Shown one piece after another: positions 55,490 through 64,000 of a stretch of 64,000 nt of DNA (positions are counted from its first letter, which is position 1; every line of letters starts with the position of its first letter). The translations under genes and the position numbers were made by a program. Below the pieces are notes generated by a model. That model searched no databases. It was not told where the DNA came from and worked only from the letters and a program-made list of their open reading frames with translations. This DNA is from DP-19 sp036496285 (GTDB lineage Bacteria; Desulfobacterota; Binatia; UTPRO1): contig DASXLI010000095.1 in NCBI GenBank assembly GCA_036496285.1, forward strand, positions 1-64,000. Reading direction: 5' to 3'.

Positions 55490-56281
55490 ACGATCGTGCC
55501 CGCTACGCGAGGTCCGCGCCGGCTGTTGCTGGTCGTCCTCCTGGCGGCACTCGTCAGCGGCCGCGCCGTGCCCGCCGCGCCGACGCCGGGCGCGCACGGT
55601 GGCGGCGGCGACACGATCACGGTCTTCGCCGCGGCCTCGCTGACGGCCTCGTTCCAGGCGCTCGCCACGGCGTTCGAGCAGGCGCACCCGGGCACGCACG
55701 TGCAGCTCAACTTCGCCGGCTCGCCGACCCTGGTGCAGCAGATCCAGGACGGCGCTCCAGCCGACGTCTTCGCGTCCGCCGACGAGGCGAACATGCAGAA
55801 GGTCGTCGAGCAGAAGGCGGTCGTCGGCTCGCCGGCCGTGTTCACGCGGAACACGCTCGAGATCGCCGTCGTCCCAGGCAACCCGAAGCACGTCGCCGGC
55901 CTTGCCGATCTTGCGAAGCCTGGGCTCATCGTGGCGCTCTGCGGCCCGACCGTGCCGTGCGGGCGCTACGCCGCCGAGGCGATCGCCAAGGCCGGTGCCA
56001 CGATGCCCGACGCGAGCCAGGAGCCGGACGTGAAGGCGGTCCTCACCAAGGTGTCGCTCGGCGAGGCCGATGCGGGAGTGGTGTACGTCACGGACGTGAA
56101 GGCCGCCGCCGGCAAGGTGCAGGGCGTGCCGATCCCCGAGCCCGGCAACGTCGTCGCGCGCTACCCGATCGCGGCGCTCGTACACGCGCCCAACGCGGGC
56201 GGCGCGGCAGCGTTCGTCGCGTTCGTGCTCTCTGCCGACGGACAGCGCATTCTCGCGACGTTCGGCTTCCTCCCGAGGTGA
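55484..56281 (+). CDS. modA: Molybdate-binding periplasmic protein ModA
   Basis: 265 aa from ATG 55484, chosen because it gives a normal signal peptide (RGPRRLLLVVLLAALVSG); in-frame ATGs at 55457 and 55472 and a TTG at 55448 also exist. ITVFAAASLTASFQAL opens the mature domain, and the oxyanion-binding segments FAGSPTLVQQI, ADVFASADEANM and EADAGVVYVTDV follow. It captures molybdate or tungstate for the ModBC importer. The start lies inside a 13-bp inverted repeat. Confidence 0.9.
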   Translation: MPTIVPATRGPRRLLLVVLLAALVSGRAVPAAPTPGAHGGGGDTITVFAAASLTASFQALATAFEQAHPGTHVQLNFAGSPTLVQQIQDGAPADVFASADEANMQKVVEQKAVVGSPAVFTRNTLEIAVVPGNPKHVAGLADLAKPGLIVALCGPTVPCGRYAAEAIAKAGATMPDASQEPDVKAVLTKVSLGEADAGVVYVTDVKAAAGKVQGVPIPEPGNVVARYPIAALVHAPNAGGAAAFVAFVLSADGQRILATFGFLPR

Positions 56282-56282
56282 G

Positions 56283-57092
56283 ATGCCGCGCCGGCACGGG
56301 CGCCGCCCGCGCCACGCCGCCGTTCCGCGCCTGGCCGTCGCGTTCGCCGCCGTGGGCGCGGCGCTCTTCGCCCTACCGCTCGTCGGTCTCCTCTGGCGCG
56401 CCTCGGGCACCGACGTCGCGGCCGCACTCGGCTCGCCCGCGGCGCGCAGCGCGCTCCGCCTCTCGCTGATCTGCTCCCTCGCCGCAACCGCGTGCTCGGT
56501 CGTCCTCGGCGTCCCGCTTGCGTGGGTGCAGGCCCGCGCCGAGTTCCGCGGCCGCGCCCTCCTCCGCGGCCTCACGATGCTGCCGATCGTCCTGCCGCCG
56601 GTCGTCGGCGGAGTCGCGCTGCTGACGGCGTTCGGCCGGCGCGGGCTGCTCGGCCAGTGGCTCGAGCGCGCGTTCGGCGTCCACCTCCCCTTCACAACGC
56701 CGGGCGCGGTGTTGGCCGAGACCTTCGTGGCGATGCCGTTCTTCGTGCTCACGGTCGAGGCGGCGCTGCGCTCCGTCGACGCGCGCCTGGAGGACGCCGC
56801 CCGCACGCTCGGCGCCCGCCCGCTCACCGTGTTCCGCCGGGTGACCCTGCCGCTCATCCGGCCCTCGCTCGTGGCCGGAGCGGCGCTCTGCTGGGCGCGC
56901 GCCCTCGGCGAGTTCGGCGCGACGATCACCTTCGCCGGCAACTTCCCCGGGCGGACGCAGACCCTGCCGCTCGCCGTCTACCTGGCGCTGGAGAGCGATC
57001 CGAACGCCGGCATTGTGCTGAGCCTCGTGCTGCTCCTCCTCTCGCTCGCGGTCCTGGTGGCGCTGCGCCGCCGGCTCGGAGACGCGCTGTGA
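56283..57092 (+). CDS. modB: Molybdate ABC permease ModB
   Basis: 269 aa. It has five or six membrane helices and the permease loop EDAARTLGARPLTVFRRVTL, which contacts the ATPase. VLPPVVGGVALL and ALGEFGATITFAGN are typical of ModB. It starts 1 nt after the modA stop and overlaps modC by GTGA, so the three genes are one operon. Confidence 0.92.
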   Translation: MPRRHGRRPRHAAVPRLAVAFAAVGAALFALPLVGLLWRASGTDVAAALGSPAARSALRLSLICSLAATACSVVLGVPLAWVQARAEFRGRALLRGLTMLPIVLPPVVGGVALLTAFGRRGLLGQWLERAFGVHLPFTTPGAVLAETFVAMPFFVLTVEAALRSVDARLEDAARTLGARPLTVFRRVTLPLIRPSLVAGAALCWARALGEFGATITFAGNFPGRTQTLPLAVYLALESDPNAGIVLSLVLLLLSLAVLVALRRRLGDAL

Positions 57093-58141
57093 GCCTCGAC
57101 GCGTCGCTGCGCCTCGAGCTCGGCACGCTCGACCTCTGGCTCGACCTGCAGGTCGAGGAAGGCAGCACCGTCGCCGTGCTCGGGCCCAACGGCGCCGGCA
57201 AGACGACGCTGTTGCGCGCCCTGGCCGGCCTCGTGCCGATCGAGCACGGGCGTGTCGTCCTCGACGACCACGTACTCGACGACACGTCGCGCGGCGTGCA
57301 CGTGGCGCCCGAGGCGCGCCCGCTCGCGGTCGTCTTCCAGGACTACCTGCTGTTCCCGCACCTCGACGCCCTCGACAACGTCGCGTTCGGCTTGCGCTGC
57401 CGCGGCGTCGCACGGCGCGAGGCGCGCCGGCGCGCGCAGGAGTGGCTCGCGCGCGTCGGCCTCCGCGACCGCGGCGGCGCGCGCCCCGCTGCGCTCTCCG
57501 GCGGGCAGGCCCAGCGCGTGGCGCTGGCGCGGGCGCTCGCTGTCGAGCCGCGCCTGCTACTGCTCGACGAGCCCCTCTCCGCGCTCGACTACCGGACGCG
57601 CGCCGAGTTGCGGCACACCCTGCGCGCCACACTCGACGCGTTTCCCGGCATCCGCCTGCTGGTCACCCACGATCCGCTCGAGGCGATGGCGCTCGCAGCG
57701 CGCTTGGTCATCCTCGAGAAGGGACGCATCGTGCAAGCCGGCTCGGCCGCGGAGATCGCCGAGCGGCCGCGCTCGGCGTACGTCGCGGATCTCGTCGGGG
57801 TGAACCTCTTCCGTGGGCACGCGCGCGGCGATCGGGTCGCGCTCGACGGCGGCGGCGAGCTGACGGTGCCCGACGCCGACAGCGGCGCCGTACTCGCGGT
57901 CGTCCATCCCCGCGCCGTCGCCTTGTATCGCCGGCCGCCGGAGGGCACCCCGCGCAACGTCTGGCCCGCGCCGATCGTCGGCCTGGACGCCGATGGCCCG
58001 CGCATCCGCGTCCGCTGCGGCGGCACGATTCCGATCGTCGCCGAGGTGACGCGCCCGGCGATGGAGGAGCTGCGCCTCGACCAGGGCGGCGAGGTGTGGG
58101 TGAGCGTCAAAGCGACGGAGATCGTCGTCTATCCCGCCTGA
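57089..58141 (+). CDS. modC: Molybdate ABC ATPase ModC
   Basis: 350 aa from GTG 57089, overlapping the modB stop. Walker A is GPNGAGKTT, the signature LSGGQAQR, Walker B LLLLDEPLSALD and the switch His in VTHDP. Residues about 285-350 form a single Mop/TOBE domain that ends in WVSVKATEIVVYP, which often binds molybdate and inhibits transport. It energises molybdate import. Molybdate would supply molybdopterin enzymes, none of which is in the window. Confidence 0.92.
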   Translation: MSLDASLRLELGTLDLWLDLQVEEGSTVAVLGPNGAGKTTLLRALAGLVPIEHGRVVLDDHVLDDTSRGVHVAPEARPLAVVFQDYLLFPHLDALDNVAFGLRCRGVARREARRRAQEWLARVGLRDRGGARPAALSGGQAQRVALARALAVEPRLLLLDEPLSALDYRTRAELRHTLRATLDAFPGIRLLVTHDPLEAMALAARLVILEKGRIVQAGSAAEIAERPRSAYVADLVGVNLFRGHARGDRVALDGGGELTVPDADSGAVLAVVHPRAVALYRRPPEGTPRNVWPAPIVGLDADGPRIRVRCGGTIPIVAEVTRPAMEELRLDQGGEVWVSVKATEIVVYPA

Positions 58142-58703
58142 AGAATCGCAGGCGAGCGTGCCGGCGATCTGATGCTGATCGATCCGCGCGGGCGCGACTC
58201 GTCAGCTGTCGCTCACATAGCGGTCGCCGATGAGGCTCAGCAGGGACGATCCATGCGGCCGCCCGTGACAATGATGCGCTTCCTCCCAGGCGCGGGGCAC
58301 ATCAACGTCGCGTCGGGCTATGGCCCGTGGCCGTTCGCATTCGAGTGGCTCGCCTCCGTCGACGGGGGCGACGGGCGTCGATCGTCCATGGGGACGCTGT
58401 CGTCGCGCGTCCGCCCTGGCGCTTGCACCTGTGAGCGCTGACGCCTTCCGTACACGGCGCTCCGGACGCACTCGGTGGCTAGCGGTGCGTGGCGGACATT
58501 CGAGGTTGACCGCATGCCTCGCCGCGCGCAATGGTATGCGCCCCGCGAGCGTCGCCCCACACAAACCTCATTCTGGACGCTTTCCGAAAGGACCTGCCCC
58601 CTCGGATTCTTCGGTCTGCAGAGCGTGCCGTCGGCGCTCGGTTGGTGTTCGGGAACACGCGACGGCTTGGTGAAAACCGCAGCTTGATCTCAGCTAGAGT
58701 CGG
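58142..58703. other. Intergenic region without a recognised gene
   Basis: 562 nt, the longest gap in the window. Codon-position GC bias is weaker here and GC is lower than in the genes, especially after 58480. Several open frames exist (for example 58320-58673) but none has a recognisable domain, ribosome-binding site or conserved motif. It may hold decayed sequence or a non-coding RNA. Confidence 0.5.
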
Positions 58704-59309
58704 CTAGAACCGCATCATCTCGAACGGGCTCACGCCCTCAGGCAGCGGCGGGCGCACGGCCAGCGTCTCCAGCGGCTCGCCGGCCTCGTAACGCCGGATC
58801 AGCTCTTCCGGCTCGAAGACGATGCCGATCGGGTTCGCGTCGAACTCCCCGCTCCGCATCCAGACATCGATCGCCTCCGCTGAGGGCATGGTGTCCACCT
58901 GCAGCTCGACGCCGTTGCCGTCCGGGTCGTGGTAGTACATCGAGATCGTCGGGCCGTGGTTGATGCACCAGTACGGCTCGATGCCCTCGGCCTTCAGCCG
59001 GCGATACGTGTACAGCAGGTCGCCGAGGTCGGCGAACGCGAATGCGACGTGGTCGGTGCCCGCCGCCATCCCCGGCCGGTCGGCGAGGCCCGGAATGCCC
59101 GCGATCGCGAGGCGATGGTGCTCGTCGTCGTAGGTGAGGAACGCGAGCATGCCGTTCGAGTAGACGACCTCCGCGCCGAGCACGGCGCAGTACCATCGCA
59201 CCATGTCCTCGAAGCGGCCCGTGCGTCGTACGATGTGCGCGAGCTTGCGCGGCACGATCCGGCCGCGGTCGCCGGCGAGCTTGCCCTTGCGGTCTTCCTT
59301 GGGGCTCAT
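58704..59309 (-). CDS. VOC-family protein, extradiol-dioxygenase-like
   Basis: 201 aa. Two beta-alpha-beta-beta-beta modules are seen. Candidate metal ligands are His in RKLAHIVRR, His in GTDHVAFAF and Glu in DPDGNGVELQVD, the His-His-Glu set of extradiol dioxygenases and glyoxalases. The lysine/arginine-rich first 20 residues are outside the domain. It could open a catechol ring or act on another vicinal oxygen chelate; the substrate is unknown. It fits the aromatic theme of the 43-52 kb block but is 7 kb away. Confidence 0.82.
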   Translation of the reverse strand: MSPKEDRKGKLAGDRGRIVPRKLAHIVRRTGRFEDMVRWYCAVLGAEVVYSNGMLAFLTYDDEHHRLAIAGIPGLADRPGMAAGTDHVAFAFADLGDLLYTYRRLKAEGIEPYWCINHGPTISMYYHDPDGNGVELQVDTMPSAEAIDVWMRSGEFDANPIGIVFEPEELIRRYEAGEPLETLAVRPPLPEGVSPFEMMRF

Positions 59310-59365
59310 GTCGTCTGCTTACCTATGGTCCGGCGCAGAGTCGAATTGGCGCCATGGCGCGTCGG

Positions 59366-60076
59366 TCAGCCGCTACTCTGCCAGGCGCGCACCCAGTCGA
59401 GCGGCCAGAGCAGCATCAGGACGTTCAACGCGAGGTCGTCGCGAATCCACACGAGGAGGATCGCCTCGAGCGCGACCGCGAGGCCGATCGTAGCCCCTGC
59501 CGGCAACGTCGCCGCCAGCGCGAAGCCCAGCGCTGCGGCGGCGATGTCGCCGACCGAGTTCACCACGCTGTCGCCGTCGTAGCCCTGGGCGATCGTCGCC
59601 GCGCGGTAGCGGCGGATCACGGCGTCGGTGTTCTCGAGCACCTCCCACGTGCTCTCCGCCGCGACCGCCACGAGCGCGCGCAGCATGAGCGGCGCGCGTC
59701 CGGCGGTGAGCGCGAGCGCGCCGTAGAGGAGGACGCCGTGGGTCACGTGCGTGAAGGTGTAGGGATCGGTCAGCTGCTGCGAGTTCTCGTCCCCGTGCAC
59801 GTCGCCGGCGTACAGCCGGAACGGGCCGTGACGATAGCTCGGGACGCGGCCCATGCCGAGGAGGAGCGCCGCCGCGACCGCCACGAGCGCGACGGCGAGA
59901 AGGCCGTCCGGCCGCCCGCCCCACGCCGCCGATGGCGCGCGGCGAACGCGCCAGCCGATCGTCACGAGCGACACGCCGACGATCGTCGCCACCGCCGCCG
60001 GTCCGGAGAGTGCCGCGTCCACGCCCGACGCTATCGCGTCTTGACCGGGGCCCGCCAGAGGATGAAGAGAGACCAT
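59366..60076 (-). CDS. DUF2585 membrane protein
   Basis: 236 aa from ATG 60076; starts at 60109 or GTG 60022 are possible. Several membrane helices surround the conserved block GDVHGDENSQQLTDPYTFTH and HGVLLYG, then ESTWEVLENTDAVIRRYR and YDGDSVVNSVGDI, which define DUF2585. The function is unknown. Its start overlaps the start of the divergent exported-protein gene, so the 5' ends of the two may be wrong or may share control. Confidence 0.82.
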   Translation of the reverse strand: MVSLHPLAGPGQDAIASGVDAALSGPAAVATIVGVSLVTIGWRVRRAPSAAWGGRPDGLLAVALVAVAAALLLGMGRVPSYRHGPFRLYAGDVHGDENSQQLTDPYTFTHVTHGVLLYGALALTAGRAPLMLRALVAVAAESTWEVLENTDAVIRRYRAATIAQGYDGDSVVNSVGDIAAAALGFALAATLPAGATIGLAVALEAILLVWIRDDLALNVLMLLWPLDWVRAWQSSG

Positions 60077-60365
60077 GATCGTGAAGCCATGGCTCCTTCC
60101 GGTGTTCATCCTCGCCGCGCTTCTGTCGCGCCCGTCGGCCCCGTGGAGTGCCGAGGACGGCGGCGCTCAGGAAGCACCCCCGCCGGCGGCGCTCGGCGGC
60201 GACGTGAGATCCGACGACGACCCGGCCGACGATCCCCTCGAGCGCTGGAACGAGGACGACCGCCAGGACCGCCTCGACGAGCGCAACGAGGTGCGCGAGC
60301 GCAAGCAGATCGACAAGCGCATCGATCGGCGCTTCGAGGGCGACAAGCCGAAGGCCGACGAATGA
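60075..60365 (+). CDS. Small exported charged protein
   Basis: 96 aa. A signal peptide (KPWLLPVFILAALLSRPS) is followed by a Pro/Ala-rich stretch and a highly charged tail (RWNEDDRQDRLDERNEVRE, KQIDKRIDRRFEG). The composition resembles the small protein at 16299-16595, though I see no clear homology. Its start overlaps that of the divergent DUF2585 gene. Confidence 0.55.
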   Translation: MIVKPWLLPVFILAALLSRPSAPWSAEDGGAQEAPPPAALGGDVRSDDDPADDPLERWNEDDRQDRLDERNEVRERKQIDKRIDRRFEGDKPKADE

Positions 60366-60436
60366 CGGCGCCTACTTGGTCGTGATCCTGGGGGGCCGCT
60401 TCGTGACGCAGCTCGGGGCGCCTGCTACGAGGGGCC

Positions 60437-61204
60437 ATGATCGAGACCGTGAGCCTCTCCGCCGCCCGCGCCCGCGGAGGTGTCCGCCTGCTGATGCTGC
60501 GCGGACTTCCGAGCCCGTGGGGCCAGGCCGCGAAGAGCATCCTCGAGCTGAAGAGCATCCCGTTCGTGCGCGCGTACCAGGAGGCGGAAGACCCGAGCAG
60601 CTTGTTGCGCGAATGGACGGGTCAGGACAGCTATCCGGTTCTCGCGTACGAGAGGGAGCGTCCGCGCCCTGGATGGGCCGACATCCTGCTCCTCGCGGAG
60701 CGGCTCGAGCCGACGCCGCGCTTGATTCCCGCCGATCCCGCGGGGCGCACGCTCGTCTTCGGCCTGGCGCACGAGATTTGCGGGGAGATGGGACTCGGCT
60801 GGTGCGGTCGATTGCTGACGATCGACGCACAGCTCCGCGAGGACCCCGGCAACGCGTTCTTCGCGGCGTTCGGCGCGAAGTACGGCTACTCGCCCGCCGC
60901 GGTGGCCGCCGCGCCGCGCCGTTGCGTCGAGGTCCTCGGCCAGCTCGACGCCCTGCTCGTCCGCAGCACCGCGGCCGGCACGCGCTATCTCCTCGGTGCC
61001 GACCTCGGCGCCCTCGACGTCTACTGGGCGGCGTTCTCGAACGTGCTGCTGCCGTTGCCGCCCGACCGCTGTCCCATGCCGGACGCCTTCCGGCCCATGT
61101 TCACGTGCAGCCATCCGGAGGTCGTCGCCGCGCTTACGCCGCGCCTCCTCGCGCATCGCGACTTCGTCTACGAGCACCACCTGCGGCTGCCGATGGAGCT
61201 CTGA
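60437..61204 (+). CDS. GST-fold protein
   Basis: 255 aa. The N-terminal half resembles a thioredoxin-type GST domain (RLLMLRGLPSPWGQAAKSIL, YPVLAYER). The C-terminal half is helical with RYLLGADLGALDVYWAAFSN, the usual GST pattern before the second domain helix, and FTCSHPEV. No catalytic Cys or Ser stands at the expected position, so the activity is unsure. The stop is 2 nt before the next start, so it shares a transcript with the crotonase gene. Confidence 0.76.
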   Translation: MIETVSLSAARARGGVRLLMLRGLPSPWGQAAKSILELKSIPFVRAYQEAEDPSSLLREWTGQDSYPVLAYERERPRPGWADILLLAERLEPTPRLIPADPAGRTLVFGLAHEICGEMGLGWCGRLLTIDAQLREDPGNAFFAAFGAKYGYSPAAVAAAPRRCVEVLGQLDALLVRSTAAGTRYLLGADLGALDVYWAAFSNVLLPLPPDRCPMPDAFRPMFTCSHPEVVAALTPRLLAHRDFVYEHHLRLPMEL

Positions 61205-61206
61205 CC

Positions 61207-62016
61207 ATGCCCGCACGACTCGAGCTGCCCGCCGATCATCCATACGTCGCCGTCGTCACGATCGACCGCCCAGCGCAGGCGAACTCCTTGGACCCGCCGA
61301 CGTTGGCGCAACTGGCCGACCACTGGCGCCGGATCGCCGCCGACCCCGACATCCGCTGCGCCGTGCTCACCGGCGCCGGCGAGCGTGTGTTCTGTGCCGG
61401 CATGGACATGAAGACGACGATTCCCGAGTCGCAGCGTTTCGCGCGCGGCGAGCGCGTCGACGAGGAGACGTTCGCGGGCCTGCGCAGCGTCGCGACCGCG
61501 CTCCTCGCCGGATTCGATCTCGCGACCCCGCTCGTCTGCGCCGTGAACGGCCATGCGCGCGCCGGCGGCTTCGACCTGATGCTCGCCTCGGAGATCCGCT
61601 ACGCCGTGCCGCACGCGACCTTCGCGCTCGAGGAGGTCGCGCTCGGCCTCTACCCGACCGGCAACGCGACGGTGCTGCTGCCGCGGCAGATCCCGTGGGT
61701 GCACGCGCAAGAGCTGATGCTCACCGCCCGCCCGATCGACGCGGCGCGGGCGCTCGCGATCGGCCTCGTGAACCAAGTCGTCCCGCCGGCCGAGCTGATG
61801 TCGACGGCGCTCGCCACGGCCGACGCCATCGCGGCCAACGCGCCGCTCGCGGTGCGCGAGGCCCGCCGGGGCACGCGCGAGATCCTGCACCTCGCGCTCG
61901 CCGACGCCTATCGCCGCCAGGAGGAGATCGGCGCGCCGCTCCGCCGGACCGACGACGCGCGCGAGGCGCAGCACGCGTTTGTCGAGAAGCGCCGGCCGAG
62001 GTGGACGGGCCGCTGA
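61207..62016 (+). CDS. Enoyl-CoA hydratase/isomerase family protein
   Basis: 269 aa. VVTIDRPAQANSLDPPTL, GERVFCAGMDMKTT and HARAGGFDLMLASEIRYA show the crotonase fold. In the first catalytic position Asp replaces Glu (GGFDLML), while the second Glu remains (LEEVALGLYP). It may still hydrate or isomerise a CoA thioester. It is coupled to the GST-fold gene 2 nt upstream. Confidence 0.85.
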   Translation: MPARLELPADHPYVAVVTIDRPAQANSLDPPTLAQLADHWRRIAADPDIRCAVLTGAGERVFCAGMDMKTTIPESQRFARGERVDEETFAGLRSVATALLAGFDLATPLVCAVNGHARAGGFDLMLASEIRYAVPHATFALEEVALGLYPTGNATVLLPRQIPWVHAQELMLTARPIDAARALAIGLVNQVVPPAELMSTALATADAIAANAPLAVREARRGTREILHLALADAYRRQEEIGAPLRRTDDAREAQHAFVEKRRPRWTGR

Positions 62017-62043
62017 CGCAGCGCCGCCCCGCCAGCGGCGCGC

Positions 62044-64000
62044 TCAGGGCACGGCGGTGCCGTCGAAGTACTTGGCGGCGAGCGTCCAGGCGCCGATCCC
62101 GACCTGCGAGCCGACGATGCGGCCGGTGAAGTCGTCGATGCGGGGATGGATGCCGCCGTACAGGCGCGACAGTCCGGCCTGGTCGGCAGCGTCGTAGTAC
62201 GACGCCCATTGCAGGTGCACGTCGGTCGAGGGGCCGCGCTCGAACTTGAGGAAGGCGTTCGCCGGCGCGACGAACTCGAAGAGGCCACCCGGAAAGTACT
62301 GGCTGCCGGTGAGCCGGGTTAGCACCTCGGCCCCGGCGCGGCTGAACGTGCTGTGCCCCGAGAAGTACGACGCGAATGCCGGCGTGACGAAGGTGTCGCG
62401 TTGGTACGGCAGCCAGTTCTTGGCGCGGATCCACGCGGCGCCGCTCACCTGCGTCGTCGGGTCGGCGGGCGGACCCGGCCAGACGTGCAGGGCCACCTCG
62501 CCGAGGAACGCCGCGAGCGCCGCATGGCGCTCGCCCGGGGCGCTGCTTTCCGGCGTCACGATCTCGATCATGTCGGGCACGAGCGGCAGCCCGTTCGCGT
62601 CGTACGACGGCCCCAGCGAATCCGACGACTGGCCGAGGCCCCCCATGTAGCGGATCTGCGAGATCGGCCGCACTGAGTCGTAGACGCGCTTCGTCCCCCA
62701 GCACGCGACCGCGGCGTCGTGCGTCGCGCCGTTCACCGCGAAGTACGCCTTCACGTCCCACTCGAGATCGTTCACGACCGGACCGACGCCGCCGATCCGC
62801 TTCACCGTAAGCGGGTTGTCGGCGACGGCGTTGGCGATCACGTTCCAGTGCCCGGGCGGCGTCTCCGACGACGGCCCGTCCGCCCAGAACTCGGCGATCA
62901 CCCGGCCGAAGTCGGCGCGCTTCACCGGCCGCGGCGCGTACGGCTGGCCGGTCGCCGGGTTCAGCGGATAGCCGGTGCCGTCGTTCGTTCCGAGCGGGTC
63001 GTTGCCGAAGCCGGCCGGTGAGCTGTCGAGCGTGGCCGGGTTGCCCGGGTCGAGCGCCTGCGACATCTCGATCAGCTGCACGGGGCCGGCGCGGAACTCC
63101 GCGTCGGCCAGGTGCGGCGGCTGGCCGGGATCGACGTAGAGGGCGCTCGGGGCGTTGCGGGTCAACGCGAACGGCTTCACGTCGTTCCACTGCGAGCCGA
63201 CGAAGATCTGCACCTTGCCGGGGATCGGGATGTTGTTCTGACTGACCTGGAAGTCGAGCGCGAGCGGTTGCCAGCGGTTGGGATCGAGCATCACGGTGCC
63301 CGGCAAGGTCGGATCGTCGCCCGGCAGCTTGACGATGAGCGGATCGTTCACCGGCGCGTACGTCGGGTCGGCGTAGTTGCCGGACTCGTTCGAGCCGTCG
63401 CTCAGGCCGTAATCGATGACGGCGACGCCGATCCGGTTGCCGACCGCTGCCGGGTCGTCGCCGGCCGTCGTGCTGAACGTCTTGTCGAAGCCGAGCGCCA
63501 GCATGCGGGCGTCGAGGTGCGTCTGCGTCGGCGCCGCGTTCACCGAGAGCGCATAGACGTGCGACAGCACGCGATAGGCCGCAAAGCTGATGGCGATCGC
63601 GCGGTCGTGCTCGGCGTCGCTGGTCGCGGGCGACTCCTTGTGCAGGTAGGCGTCGGCGCTGCCGGTCGTGTCGTAGGCTGCCCACGCGTCCCACATCGCG
63701 GCGGCGACGTAGAAGAGGTTGCGCGCATGCACCGGTGGGCGCGGCAGGTCGATGCGGATCGCCGACAGCGTCTCCTCGTCCCATTGGCGGGCGACGGACT
63801 GGGTCGTCGAGATCGGTGGCGTGCAGTGCTCGGTCGCGACACCGCTCGCGAACTTGTCGCAGCCGTGGGCGAGATGATCGCCCGTGGCGAGCGCCGCGCA
63901 GACGCCGCAATCGACGCGCGACGTCCCGCATGCGACGAGCGTCGCGAGCGGCGCGGACGCGCACTCGCCGGGGGCGGCGTCGCCAACTGGCGTCGTCGCG
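62044..64000 (-). CDS. Vanadium haloperoxidase/PAP2-like secreted protein, 5' part outside window
   Basis: 652 codons are visible; the frame stays open to the right edge, so the N terminus is missing. The C-terminal third carries the PAP2/vanadium haloperoxidase signature: ASYFSGHSTFSRAGAEV with the conserved Ser, Gly and His, and GGIHPRIDDFTGR with the terminal His. The upstream region has WDAWAAYD. Residues near the visible start contain Cys motifs (CGVCAAL, GCDKFA, EHC). No signal peptide is visible. It could be a haloperoxidase or acid phosphatase in the envelope or outside the cell. Confidence 0.82.
   Translation of the reverse strand, partial: ATTPVGDAAPGECASAPLATLVACGTSRVDCGVCAALATGDHLAHGCDKFASGVATEHCTPPISTTQSVARQWDEETLSAIRIDLPRPPVHARNLFYVAAAMWDAWAAYDTTGSADAYLHKESPATSDAEHDRAIAISFAAYRVLSHVYALSVNAAPTQTHLDARMLALGFDKTFSTTAGDDPAAVGNRIGVAVIDYGLSDGSNESGNYADPTYAPVNDPLIVKLPGDDPTLPGTVMLDPNRWQPLALDFQVSQNNIPIPGKVQIFVGSQWNDVKPFALTRNAPSALYVDPGQPPHLADAEFRAGPVQLIEMSQALDPGNPATLDSSPAGFGNDPLGTNDGTGYPLNPATGQPYAPRPVKRADFGRVIAEFWADGPSSETPPGHWNVIANAVADNPLTVKRIGGVGPVVNDLEWDVKAYFAVNGATHDAAVACWGTKRVYDSVRPISQIRYMGGLGQSSDSLGPSYDANGLPLVPDMIEIVTPESSAPGERHAALAAFLGEVALHVWPGPPADPTTQVSGAAWIRAKNWLPYQRDTFVTPAFASYFSGHSTFSRAGAEVLTRLTGSQYFPGGLFEFVAPANAFLKFERGPSTDVHLQWASYYDAADQAGLSRLYGGIHPRIDDFTGRIVGSQVGIGAWTLAAKYFDGTAVP

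Noticed and set aside
58320..58673. Open frame in the gap after modC
   Set aside because: No ribosome-binding site, no domain and weak codon bias; not called as a gene.

Overview
The window is very GC-rich chromosomal DNA (about 70 % by eye) from a Gram-negative bacterium. The evidence is an OmpA-type outer membrane protein, LpxO, a tripartite RND efflux system, several lipoproteins and many signal peptides. The mix of crotonase, acyl-CoA and SDR enzymes, a box-type benzoyl-CoA module, GT-rich starts, ATGA/GTGA gene overlaps and Cys-rich secreted proteins would fit a metabolically versatile soil or sediment lineage such as Candidatus Binatota or a Myxococcota/Desulfobacterota relative. That placement is inference. 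I see no rRNA, tRNA, CRISPR array, insertion sequence or phage gene; nearly all of it is protein-coding.

Layout. 1-16 kb: three tandem hairpins at the left edge, a secreted protein plus zinc metalloprotease, a short MetE-like methyltransferase with a small acidic partner, a ferric-reductase-like membrane protein, leucine dehydrogenase, a CBS-histidine kinase, an SDR, a polar amino-acid ABC importer whose binding protein and permease are fused, an acyl-CoA dehydrogenase, an M20 peptidase, a deoxyhypusine-synthase-family enzyme, DUF427 and a membrane-anchored Xre protein. 16-21 kb: envelope proteins (OmpA type, a duplicated Cys-rich protein, a lipoprotein). 20-29 kb: a compact mdtABC-tetR efflux operon in which every junction overlaps by 4 nt. 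28-43 kb: flavin reductase, methyltransferase, an SDR lacking the catalytic Tyr, an lpxO/membrane-TPR operon, a PBP4-type carboxypeptidase, a DUF5009-like protein, a GAF-GGDEF cyclase, a DUF2844/DUF3443 pair and a zinc/manganese ABC operon. 43-52 kb: an aromatic block with boxC, boxB, a benzoate-CoA-ligase-like enzyme, two crotonases and nitrile hydratase. 52-64 kb: PhzF, CurA-like reductase, two GST-fold proteins, modABC, a VOC protein, DUF2585, another crotonase and a vanadium haloperoxidase-like protein cut by the right edge.

How the genes may work together. Benzoate-CoA ligase, BoxB and BoxC would activate benzoate, epoxidise benzoyl-CoA and cleave the ring; the BoxA reductase and downstream aldehyde dehydrogenase are not in the window. 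Nitrile hydratase next door could feed aromatic amides into this route if an amidase exists elsewhere. Less ordinary signals are the DUF2844/DUF3443 pair with twin DTGS motifs, the perfect 13-bp inverted repeat over the modA start, the hairpin cluster at the left edge and a membrane-anchored Xre protein.
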